Part shown: piece by piece, positions 1 to 5,419 of the stretch
Layout of the letters: each line of letters begins with the position of its first letter
Numbering within the stretch: the first letter of the stretch is position 1
From: JAHEEL01 sp964195545
GTDB taxonomy: Bacteria > Actinomycetota > Acidimicrobiia > Spongiisociales > UBA5794
NCBI GenBank assembly: GCA_964195545.1
Contig: CAXMQQ010000028.1
Coordinates: 1-6,146, forward strand
Length of the DNA stretch: 6,146 nucleotides
Direction: 5' to 3'
Position numbers and translations under genes: made by a program
Notes under the pieces: generated by a model
Databases searched by the model: none
Told to the model about the DNA's origin: nothing
The model's input: only the letters and a program-made list of their open reading frames with translations

Positions 1-1
1 G

Positions 2-577
2 ATGAAGTTCACCTCGTTGATGGCGGGGCGAGGTCCCCAGGTGATGGTCGACAAAGTCGTCGATACATGGGATCTGCCCGTCGAAGGCTACGTCGTGACC
101 GGCTTCGGGGGCTTCGAGAGCCTCAGGAGAAGCATCGGCAACCTTCCAATCGAGCTGCCGAGGGCTCTGCCGACACAGGCGTGGTGGGATGGATTCGGCG
201 CAGGGGGTCAGCGGCTGAGTCCGCAGCGTACGTTGGAGTACGCGAGGACCCGCAAGGGAGTTCCCGGCGGAGATTTCACCCGATCAGCGAACCAGGGGAT
301 CGTCATGCTGGCGGTGCTCCGCGTCCTCCAGATGAACGACATCACCGATGCACCTGAGATCGTCAGCGTCCTGCTTGACCATACGTGGACCAGTCTGACG
401 CCATCCGATCTCATCCAATTGGCCGCCACCGTGCACGCTCTCGACGCCGACGAGATCGACAACGTGGTCCTCCCCGGCACGCTGGGAAGGGCAGGAGCCG
501 CCTCGGTGGTGCGACTCACGGCAGGGGCGGATGACATGCTCGCAGATCTCGGAGATGACGGCTTGCTCTCTGAGTAG
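2..577 (+). CDS. LCP (LytR-CpsA-Psr) family protein, C-terminal part (5' end outside window)
   Basis: This is the C-terminal part of an LCP-type phosphotransferase. These membrane-anchored enzymes move undecaprenyl-linked glycopolymers such as arabinogalactan or teichoic-type polymers onto peptidoglycan, outside the membrane. The visible 191 residues open at a stretch aligning with the middle of the domain (KFTSLMAGRG, then the GYVVTGFGGFESL strand). The Met at position 2 is therefore most likely internal, and the N-terminal membrane helix and first half of the domain lie upstream. The active-site block is at residues 80-98: YARTRKG, then GDFTRSANQG, with Arg82, Arg84, Asp91, Arg94 and Gln98 matching the family's R-x-R...D-x-x-R...Q pattern. 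Asn97 stands where many members have a second Arg. The C-terminal LTPSDLIQLAATVHALD helix and following VVLPGT strand also fit the family. It ends in TAG, converging with the glycosyltransferase. Family call fairly sure; polymer substrate unknown. Confidence 0.8.
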   Translation: MKFTSLMAGRGPQVMVDKVVDTWDLPVEGYVVTGFGGFESLRRSIGNLPIELPRALPTQAWWDGFGAGGQRLSPQRTLEYARTRKGVPGGDFTRSANQGIVMLAVLRVLQMNDITDAPEIVSVLLDHTWTSLTPSDLIQLAATVHALDADEIDNVVLPGTLGRAGAASVVRLTAGADDMLADLGDDGLLSE

Positions 578-608
578 CCGAGTCTCCCTGATCTTGTTCC
601 CGGTCGGG

Positions 609-2099
609 TCACCTTTCTGTGACATGGCCGGTGCGGGCAATCGACGACCCCGATGTTGCCTCATCCATCGAATCGTCGTCAGTCGTGCGTTCGGCGTCTC
701 GGGTGGGACGGTCGAGACCCTGGCGCTCCATCGTTCCCCAATTCAGATCACCACGGATGGCAGACACGAGACCTCGCAGACGCCACCACGTTGACAGCTG
801 GCGATATCCGAAGTTTTCGATGAGAGCGAACCCGAGCAGCATCGCTAGATCACCGAAACGCCGGTACCTCCGGAACGAGATCTCCTCAAGGGCGACGGCG
901 GCCACCGACAACGCTGATCCGAGGAAGACGGCAACGGCCAGGAATGCCACGACGTAGGTAGTGGACGCTGTACCGGAGATGATCGCCGCTGCGAAGGCCG
1001 CGTATCCCAGAAGTTCGACCACAGGTCCGAGTAGCTCGAACAAGACGTAGGTCGGAAGCGCCACCATACCGGGGACGCCGTATTTCGGGTTCGCGATCAT
1101 CCGGCGGTGCTTGGTGATGACCTGGGCAAGCCCGCGTTGCCATCGATCGCGTTGGCTTGCGAGTTCAGAGATCCTCTCCGGAGCTTCGGTCCAAGCGACC
1201 GGGTCCGGGATGAATTCGATTCGGTACGGAATTCCTTGATCCCGACAGTGCCGATGCAACCGCACGATGAGTTCCATGTCCTCTCCGACGGTGGCCGCAT
1301 CGAATCCGCCGGCGGATGCGACCACAGATCTGCGAAATGCTCCGAATGCGCCCGAGATGATCAGTGTTCCGCCGATCGTGTTCCAGCCGACGCGAGCGGC
1401 GAGGAACGCCCGCAGGTACTCGAGAACCTGGAATCGAGCGAGCATGTTCTTCGGAAGACGGACATCGTCGACCGTGCCGCCATCGATGGTGCAGCCGTTC
1501 GCGATTCGCACGATCCCCCCGACTGCCACCGTCGACGCGTCCTCGAGGAACGGGCGGACGACCCTTGCGAGAGCCTCAGACTCGAGAATCGTGTCCGCAT
1601 CCATGGCACAGAAGAGAGCGCTGCGCGAGTAGTTGAGACCGACATTCAGGGCATCTGCCTTCCCACCGTTCGTCTTGTCGATGACCGTCAGGTTCGAATG
1701 CCGAACACCTTGGTAGACCGCGTGCACTTCGGCGGCCGGGATGTCGCTGGTCGGCACTCGAACGACTGGTTCGAGCCCGAACGCAGCGATGAGCACCGAG
1801 AGCGTCTCGTCGGTCGACCCGTCGTTGACAACCACGATCTCGTAGTCGGCATACGTGAGTGTGAGGAGGGACCGAACCGATGGGACGATCGTTGCGGCTT
1901 CGTTGAACGCAGGAACGAGGAGAGAGATCGGTAGACCTCCACTCGATGAGAGCAGGTCGTCGATCTCGAGCGAATCGAGCCGGTCTACGTACCGTCTGAG
2001 ACTACGGAATGCGGTCACGCTCAGCAGGAGATAGGTGCCGTTGAGGATCGCGAAGTACACGATGATGAACACGTTGAACGCGAGGAGGATCTCTTTCAT
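609..2099 (-). CDS. Membrane family 2 glycosyltransferase, processive polysaccharide-synthase type
   Basis: This 496-residue inner-membrane enzyme probably polymerises and exports a beta-linked polysaccharide from a nucleotide sugar, like cellulose, hyaluronan or poly-N-acetylglucosamine synthases. Residues 4-31 form an N-terminal membrane helix. The cytosolic GT-A domain spans about 57-325 and carries all expected motifs: LVPAFNE at 61-67, NDGSTDE at 92-98, NGGKADALN at 144-152, DAD at 167-169, GEDMEL at 272-277 (catalytic base region), and the processive-enzyme signature QRDRW at 316-320. Further membrane segments follow at about 345-376, 381-404 and 415-432. The tail after residue 455 is charged and Ser/Asp-rich, probably cytosolic and disordered. 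The start is well supported: GGAGGT lies 5 nt upstream and the ATG overlaps the HEAT gene's stop. The product sugar cannot be read from sequence. No PilZ domain is visible, so any control probably comes from the two co-transcribed upstream genes. Confidence 0.88.
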   Translation of the reverse strand: MKEILLAFNVFIIVYFAILNGTYLLLSVTAFRSLRRYVDRLDSLEIDDLLSSSGGLPISLLVPAFNEAATIVPSVRSLLTLTYADYEIVVVNDGSTDETLSVLIAAFGLEPVVRVPTSDIPAAEVHAVYQGVRHSNLTVIDKTNGGKADALNVGLNYSRSALFCAMDADTILESEALARVVRPFLEDASTVAVGGIVRIANGCTIDGGTVDDVRLPKNMLARFQVLEYLRAFLAARVGWNTIGGTLIISGAFGAFRRSVVASAGGFDAATVGEDMELIVRLHRHCRDQGIPYRIEFIPDPVAWTEAPERISELASQRDRWQRGLAQVITKHRRMIANPKYGVPGMVALPTYVLFELLGPVVELLGYAAFAAAIISGTASTTYVVAFLAVAVFLGSALSVAAVALEEISFRRYRRFGDLAMLLGFALIENFGYRQLSTWWRLRGLVSAIRGDLNWGTMERQGLDRPTRDAERTTDDDSMDEATSGSSIARTGHVTER

Positions 2100-3118
2100 G
2101 CCGCACCTCCATACAGCGTCTCGACCGCTGCCTCGGCGGGCAACCCACCGCCCTCCACGAGTGTCGCCAACTCATCTGTGGCGTGGAGATCCGCCAGCGC
2201 CTGTGCCGACCGAATGGCAATCCACGGCGAGTCTCCGTCGACCATTTGAACGATCGACTCCGCGTCTTCCCGAACTCCGATCTTGCCCAGGGTGGTGATG
2301 GCGGCGGCTCGGATGAAGAACCGGTCGTCAAGGAGAAGGGGCCTGACCCCGACGGCGTGAATCCCCCGGCCTACCACGGACAGCAAACGGAGACACGCCG
2401 CTACCACCTCCCCGTCAGGGGAAGTGAGCTGTTGAGCCGCTACATCGCCTGCTTCCACGTCGCGGAGGAGTTCGAGGGCACGAGCGATCGCGGCTCGGGA
2501 GCGGGAGGTGTGTCGGTCATCGCTCAAGTACCTCCTCATCGCCGGGGTCGCTTCTGGCCCAACATTCGCCAACATCGAAGAAAGAAGTGCCTGACTCCAC
2601 TGATCGTATCGATGGAGGCGGTCCAGGATTGGATCGATCCTGTCCACGCGATTCGGCTGAGCGAGGGCTCGGGCTGCCACCAGCGAAACCAGTGTCGACG
2701 AGTCATCGAGACAATCCACGAGCGTCTCTGCGTAGTCATCTCCACCCAGGCAACTGGTGATCTGGACCGCTCTCGCCCGTCTCTCCGGTCGACGTGCCTT
2801 GAGGTCACGGGTCACCACGCCCATGAGAGGTTCGGCGAACTGTTGGATTCGAGCGCGATCCTGACCGCGTAGACGTCTCGCCAAGGCCCAGGAAATCTCG
2901 ACCACGTCGGCCTGCTCCCTCGGGTCAACCTGAGAGCTCAACGCCGCGGGATCGGAGTCGTCCGAGATCAGCGCGATGAGCTTCGGTTGCCAAGACTGCT
3001 TGCGGCCGTCGAATCGCTCGGCGCGACGCCAATTGAACACCCGGAGCGCCACGACCAACGCTGCAAACACGAGGTTGAGGACGGCAAGGCTGGTGATCAA
3101 CAGAAGAATTTCGGTCAT
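2096..3118 (-). CDS. Membrane-anchored HEAT-repeat protein
   Basis: This 340-residue protein has one N-terminal hydrophobic segment (about residues 3-27), then the basic stretch NWRRAERFDGRK, which by the positive-inside rule puts the rest in the cytoplasm. Residues about 70-340 are almost entirely paired amphipathic helices with HEAT/PBS-lyase-like spacing. Clear repeat cores include SLVAARALAQ near 145-154, FIRAAAITTLGKIG near 268-281, and WIAIRSAQALADL near 299-311. HEAT repeats normally serve as protein-docking scaffolds, and no catalytic motif is visible. Its ATG overlaps the signalling gene's stop by ATGA and its own stop overlaps the glycosyltransferase start the same way. No Shine-Dalgarno is evident before it, so it probably depends on translational coupling. 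The likely role is bridging the Hpt-REC-REC protein to the synthase, or stabilising the synthase; this is inferred from gene order only. Confidence 0.82.
   Translation of the reverse strand: MTEILLLITSLAVLNLVFAALVVALRVFNWRRAERFDGRKQSWQPKLIALISDDSDPAALSSQVDPREQADVVEISWALARRLRGQDRARIQQFAEPLMGVVTRDLKARRPERRARAVQITSCLGGDDYAETLVDCLDDSSTLVSLVAARALAQPNRVDRIDPILDRLHRYDQWSQALLSSMLANVGPEATPAMRRYLSDDRHTSRSRAAIARALELLRDVEAGDVAAQQLTSPDGEVVAACLRLLSVVGRGIHAVGVRPLLLDDRFFIRAAAITTLGKIGVREDAESIVQMVDGDSPWIAIRSAQALADLHATDELATLVEGGGLPAEAAVETLYGGAA
2105..2110 (-). promoter_or_regulatory. Ribosome binding site of the glycosyltransferase
   Basis: GGAGGT on the - strand sits 5 nt before the glycosyltransferase ATG, inside the end of the HEAT gene. 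It is the strongest Shine-Dalgarno sequence in the three-gene unit. It suggests the enzyme can be initiated independently as well as by coupling to the upstream gene. Confidence 0.75.
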
Positions 3119-4185
3119 GACGGTGCTGTGTGACGGCGCACTCTCACCGCCAGCTCGGCGGGAGAGAACGGCTTGAGGATGTAGTCCGTCGCACCGAGGT
3201 CGAAGGCGTGAACCACGTCTTCCTCGCGCCCGCGCCCGGTCAACATGATGACGGGAACAGCGGCTGTCTGATCCGAGTCGCGCAATCGTCCGAGCACTTC
3301 AAACCCGTTCATCTTGGGCATCATCACGTCGAGAATCACGAGGTCCGGTGGCGATTGAAGCGCATCGGCGAGGGCGCTCTCCCCGTCGGCATGATGTCGG
3401 ATCTCATATCCATCGCGAGCAAGTCGGTCGGAGATCAGTGCGGTGACCAGTTCGTCGTCCTCAGCGAGGACAACAGAACGCGCCGTCGGTGGATCAACTG
3501 GTGACGGTTCGCCGTCAGCTGTGTCGACGACTGCCAGGGCAGCCGACGTGCCCGACGACAGCAACTCGTCGATCACATCGGTGAGAGTTTGGGGCTCGAA
3601 GGGCTTCTCGATGAATGCTGCTGCACCTGCGTTCATGGCGTCGAGGCGTATCGCGGCATCGTCTGAGCCGGAGAGGACGACAATCGGGATGGCAGCGGTC
3701 TCTGCATCTTCCTGCAGCTCCATCAGTAGCTGCTGTCCATCGCCGTCGGGCAGCAGCAGATCAAGGAGCACAAGGTCGGTCGTAACGTCAATCGCCAATC
3801 GGCCCTCCTCCATGGAGGATGCTGAGCGGAATTCCCTGCCCGGAGACGTCAACGTCTTGGTGAGGATCATCTGGATCAGCGGATCGTCGTCCACGATCGT
3901 GATGCGCTTCGTGGATCGTTCAACGCCGACTACTCCTTCGAGGCCTTCGATCAAGGCATCGACGGCTTCCCCGAGGTGAGAGTCCGTGGCGTGCACGACG
4001 ACAGTGGCGAGGGAGGTGATCTCCGGGTACCCGTAGCTCGTCCCCGATCCCTTCAGCTGATGACCAATCTCCTGAGCGCGGTTGATAGCTGCGGAATCCC
4101 CTCCCCGCACGCGGGAAACAACCGACCGCAACTCATCGAGATGAGGTTGCACTCCGGCCCGGTAGGCCTCTGTGAGATCGTCCAT
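3115..4185 (-). CDS. Hpt-REC-REC phosphorelay protein without output domain
   Basis: This 356-residue cytosolic two-component protein contains three phosphotransfer modules. Residues about 1-90 form a histidine phosphotransfer (Hpt) domain with the core GHQLKGSG, giving His42 as the phosphate carrier. The first receiver (about 94-212) has acidic residues Asp99-Asp101, phospho-acceptor Asp142 (LLDLLLPDGDG), Ser172 and Lys194 (IEKPF). The second receiver (about 236-353) has Glu242-Asp244, Asp286 (ILDVMMPKMNG), Thr316 and Lys338 (LKPF). An Ala/Asp/Pro-rich linker near 211-235 joins the receivers. All key residues are present, so both receivers look active. There is no kinase, DNA-binding, GGDEF or other output domain, so phosphate must come from a kinase elsewhere and the output must be by protein contact. 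It is first in the operon, ahead of the HEAT and glycosyltransferase genes. AAGGA lies 5 nt before the ATG, which supports the start. Confidence 0.87.
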   Translation of the reverse strand: MDDLTEAYRAGVQPHLDELRSVVSRVRGGDSAAINRAQEIGHQLKGSGTSYGYPEITSLATVVVHATDSHLGEAVDALIEGLEGVVGVERSTKRITIVDDDPLIQMILTKTLTSPGREFRSASSMEEGRLAIDVTTDLVLLDLLLPDGDGQQLLMELQEDAETAAIPIVVLSGSDDAAIRLDAMNAGAAAFIEKPFEPQTLTDVIDELLSSGTSAALAVVDTADGEPSPVDPPTARSVVLAEDDELVTALISDRLARDGYEIRHHADGESALADALQSPPDLVILDVMMPKMNGFEVLGRLRDSDQTAAVPVIMLTGRGREEDVVHAFDLGATDYILKPFSPAELAVRVRRHTAPS

Positions 4186-4190
4186 CGCTG

Positions 4191-4195
4191 TCCTT
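4191..4195 (-). promoter_or_regulatory. Ribosome binding site of the Hpt-REC-REC gene
   Basis: AAGGA (within AGAAGGA) on the - strand lies 5 nt upstream of the ATG at 4185. It supports this start over an upstream in-frame or overlapping alternative. Confidence 0.65.
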
Positions 4196-4223
4196 CTCGG
4201 TACTTTCGATCGCTATTGCACTG

Positions 4224-4241
4224 CATGGGCCCGTGCCCATG
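4224..4241. repeat. Perfect 7-bp inverted repeat with 4-nt loop
   Basis: CATGGGC (4224-4230), loop CCGT, then GCCCATG (4235-4241). It lies 39-56 bp upstream of the Hpt-REC-REC start codon and overlaps the predicted -10 element. It could be an operator, or a hairpin in the leader RNA if transcription starts further upstream. No U-run follows on either strand, so it does not look like an intrinsic terminator. Confidence 0.5.
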
Positions 4242-4267
4242 GTGAGCGGACCCGATAGCCATGTCAA
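4239..4267 (-). promoter_or_regulatory. Candidate sigma70-type promoter of the signalling/glycosyltransferase operon
   Basis: On the - strand a perfect TTGACA -35 box (4267-4262) is followed after 17 nt by CACCAT (4244-4239), which matches the TATAAT consensus at 3 of 6 positions. Transcription would start about 50 bp before the Hpt-REC-REC gene. The perfect -35 and ideal spacing support it; the poor -10 is the weak point and would suit a regulated promoter. Nothing in the sequence identifies the regulator. Confidence 0.4.
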
Positions 4268-4287
4268 CGATCTCCTCTATCTTCGGC

Positions 4288-4324
4288 ATGGATTTTCGTG
4301 CCCTAGAGCGGAATCCATATCCAT
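4288..4324. repeat. ATGGATT dyad with 17-bp spacer plus tandem ATCCAT copy
   Basis: ATGGATT at 4288-4294 is mirrored exactly by AATCCAT at 4312-4318, leaving a 17-bp spacer. The right arm is followed directly by a second ATCCAT (4319-4324), so three copies of one hexamer lie within 37 bp. The block ends about 20 bp upstream of the TTGACA box, where an activator or repressor could act. A role as a regulator-binding site is inferred; a short AT-containing motif can recur by chance. Confidence 0.4.
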
Positions 4325-4410
4325 CAGGTGTCGATCAGCGCTCAGAAGAGAGTCGGTGCCCGCCGATGAGACACCATCGCCAGAGTGACTCCACGATCAG
4401 TCCGAGTCAT

Positions 4411-4422
4411 GACCATATGGTC
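4411..4422. repeat. Perfect 12-bp palindrome GACCATATGGTC
   Basis: The palindrome lies 3 bp beyond the stop of the TadE-like gene, at the far upstream end of the 239-bp spacer before the Hpt-REC-REC gene. It is uninterrupted, so it would make a poor RNA hairpin and is more likely a dimer-binding site on DNA or chance. No T-run follows. Confidence 0.4.
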
Positions 4423-4424
4423 CG

Positions 4425-4820
4425 TCACATGTCTCGATCAAGCAACGCTGCCGGGGCGAACTCCGCTCGACTCGAGGCGCGAACCGTGATGGTTCCGAGA
4501 CCGAAAAGCTCCACACGGCGCTCCACGACGACTTCGACAACGCGGGACCGCCAGCTGCGGTCCACCGGACACGAGCACTTGGTAAGCACGGCGCCATTCG
4601 CTCCGGCGAGGCGCCGTGCCTCGGCCGCTGGGCTGCCGGTTGCGCCGAATGGACGGAACGTGACGGGTGCTGCGGCGAGTGCGGCAGCATCTGCCGCTGC
4701 AGCAGCCTGAAGCCTGGCCGAGAAGGCGATCCCCGCGTCTGCCACTCCAAGAGTGAGGAGGAGCATGAGACCGGCGACGGCCAGAAGCAGTACCGCCGCC
4801 GATCCACCATCCCGTTTCAT
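4425..4820 (-). CDS. TadE/TadG-like pseudopilin-type protein (Rv3654c-like)
   Basis: This is a 131-residue small membrane-anchored protein of the type that closes actinobacterial tad loci (the Rv3654c position in mycobacteria). The N-terminus is diagnostic: a short basic head MKRDGGSAAV, one hydrophobic helix (about 8-29), then VADAG...ARLQAAAAADAAALAAA at about 27-51, the Ala-rich pattern shared with TadG-like proteins. The C-terminal half is extracytoplasmic and beta-rich (VVEVVVERRVELF, TITVRASSRAEF), with a Cys-x-Cys pair at 82 and 84. It has Gly-Ser like a prepilin site but no Glu at +5, unlike TadE and the pilin, so cleavage by the prepilin peptidase is doubtful. The ATG overlaps the tadE stop by 4 bp and has no good Shine-Dalgarno, implying coupled translation. 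It probably acts as a minor pilin or assembly factor; its exact role is unknown. Confidence 0.75.
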   Translation of the reverse strand: MKRDGGSAAVLLLAVAGLMLLLTLGVADAGIAFSARLQAAAAADAAALAAAPVTFRPFGATGSPAAEARRLAGANGAVLTKCSCPVDRSWRSRVVEVVVERRVELFGLGTITVRASSRAEFAPAALLDRDM

Positions 4821-5176
4821 CGCTCGACCCGCATCACGGCCGCCGCCGTGATCTCGACACTGACACCGCCGAGGAACGCGGAAGCGACCCGATAGGGAAG
4901 CGTCACGCGGACCTCGGCAAGGCGTCCGACTACATCGGGCCGTCGTACCGACACCCGCGCCGACGACCCAATCTCGCCGAGAGCAGCTCTCGCCGCACGG
5001 ACGGCGTCTGACGGATCGGGTGATGCCGCGGCCTCGCGAGCACCTTCCCGAGCCGCGTTCACGACTTCCATCTGCGTCCGGGCCACGAGAGCAACCTCGA
5101 CGAGACCGAGGACGAGAGCCAGCACGAGCGGCACGACAAGAGCGAACTCGACCACGGCGCTACCTCGCTGGGTCAC
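4817..5176 (-). CDS. tadE: TadE-like minor pseudopilin
   Basis: This 119-residue TadE-family protein belongs to the Flp/Tad pilus. The N-terminus reads VTQRGSAVVEF, a prepilin-like site with cleavage after Gly5 and Glu10 at the +5 position. A hydrophobic helix runs over about 8-32 (FALVVPLVLALVLGLVEVAL). The next block, ARTQMEVVNAAREGAREAA at about 32-50, is the TadE hallmark, and a beta-rich C-terminal region follows. The frame stays open to an ATG at 5377, but the added 67 residues are basic, low in sense, and lie across the whole flp gene. The GTG at 5176 gives the normal TadE N-terminus and forms a GTGA overlap with the flp stop. A modest AAAGGGGG lies 10 nt upstream of it. The stop overlaps the next gene by 4 bp. 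TadE proteins are minor pilins needed for pilus assembly. Confidence 0.82.
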   Translation of the reverse strand: MTQRGSAVVEFALVVPLVLALVLGLVEVALVARTQMEVVNAAREGAREAAASPDPSDAVRAARAALGEIGSSARVSVRRPDVVGRLAEVRVTLPYRVASAFLGGVSVEITAAAVMRVER

Positions 5177-5358
5177 CCGATCGGTGCCCCCTTTGCGACC
5201 GACGTGACCTTCTTGAGCACGGTTGAGAAGAAGGAGGGCAGGAGATCGGTCGATGTCGCCCAGATGATCAGTGCCAGAGCGATCGCTGCTGCGGCCACGA
5301 TGACGAGGGCGTACTCGGCCGTTGCTTGACCGCGCTGGTCGTTGAAGAATGCTCGCAC
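5173..5358 (-). CDS. flp: Flp-type pilin (DUF4244-like)
   Basis: This 61-residue prepilin is the probable main subunit of the Tad pilus. The short leader MRAFFNDQRG ends at Gly10, the expected prepilin peptidase cleavage point, followed by QATAEYALV with Glu15 at +5 and Tyr16 at +6, the Flp signature. The hydrophobic assembly helix covers about 16-36 (ALVIVAAAAIALALIIWAT). A short tail follows, DLLPSFFSTVLKKVTSVAKGAPIG. The ATAEYA...VAAAA pattern resembles the DUF4244 pilins found between tadC and tadE in actinobacteria (the Rv3656c position). The start is GTG, with AAAGGA 6 nt upstream. It sits after a 61-bp gap from tadC rather than overlapping it, consistent with separate, higher expression. 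Mature size would be about 51 residues. Confidence 0.85.
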   Translation of the reverse strand: MRAFFNDQRGQATAEYALVIVAAAAIALALIIWATSTDLLPSFFSTVLKKVTSVAKGAPIG

Positions 5359-5364
5359 GGAGAT

Positions 5365-5370
5365 TCCTTT
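5365..5370 (-). promoter_or_regulatory. Ribosome binding site of flp
   Basis: AAAGGA on the - strand lies 6 nt before the GTG start at 5358. It decides the start of the pilin gene, because no ATG gives a proper prepilin leader. Confidence 0.7.
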
Positions 5371-5376
5371 CGTTCA

Positions 5377-5391
5377 CCGGCGTCCGGCCGG
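5377..5391. repeat. Small GC-rich inverted repeat upstream of flp
   Basis: CCGGC (5377-5381), loop GTCCG, GCCGG (5387-5391), inside the 61-bp tadC-flp gap and 19 nt before the flp start. A 5-bp all-GC stem could form in the mRNA and act as a processing or stability element separating pilin expression from tadBC. In DNA this GC-rich such a repeat could also be chance. Confidence 0.3.
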
Positions 5392-5419
5392 GGCGGCGGG
5401 AAGTTGGAGGGACTCGGAG

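Larger units (their letters stand above)
4186..4424. other. 239-bp intergenic region between tad block and signalling operon
   Basis: This is the longest gene-free stretch. Besides the promoter-like elements and repeats listed separately, it shows no tRNA, no obvious riboswitch core such as the c-di-GMP GEMM consensus, and no clear intrinsic terminator for the tad block. Some read-through from tad into the signalling operon is therefore possible. An overlapping reading frame starting at 4289 (MPKIEEIVDMA...) has no ribosome binding site and was not called. Confidence 0.6.

Noticed and set aside
578..623. Possible bidirectional terminator between the converging LCP and glycosyltransferase genes
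   Set aside because: Only CCCG-GT-CGGG (599-608, loop too short) and GTCAC-N6-GTGAC (608-623, 5-bp stem inside the glycosyltransferase end) are present, and neither has a T-run.
1107..1934. 275-residue open frame on the + strand
   Set aside because: It lies fully antisense to the glycosyltransferase, which has every family motif. The + frame is rich in Arg, Asp and Glu with no recognisable domain, as expected of a GC-rich shadow frame.
2183..2872. 229-residue open frame on the + strand
   Set aside because: It is antisense to the HEAT-repeat gene, shows no domain pattern, and has no promoter or ribosome binding site. The - strand frame has clear repeats and coupled start and stop overlaps.
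4053..4289. 78-residue frame starting MPKIEEIVDMA upstream of the Hpt-REC-REC gene
   Set aside because: The first residues look protein-like, but there is no ribosome binding site. The frame then runs out of phase into the Hpt coding region and turns low-sense. It also covers the promoter-like elements. A short leader peptide cannot be excluded.
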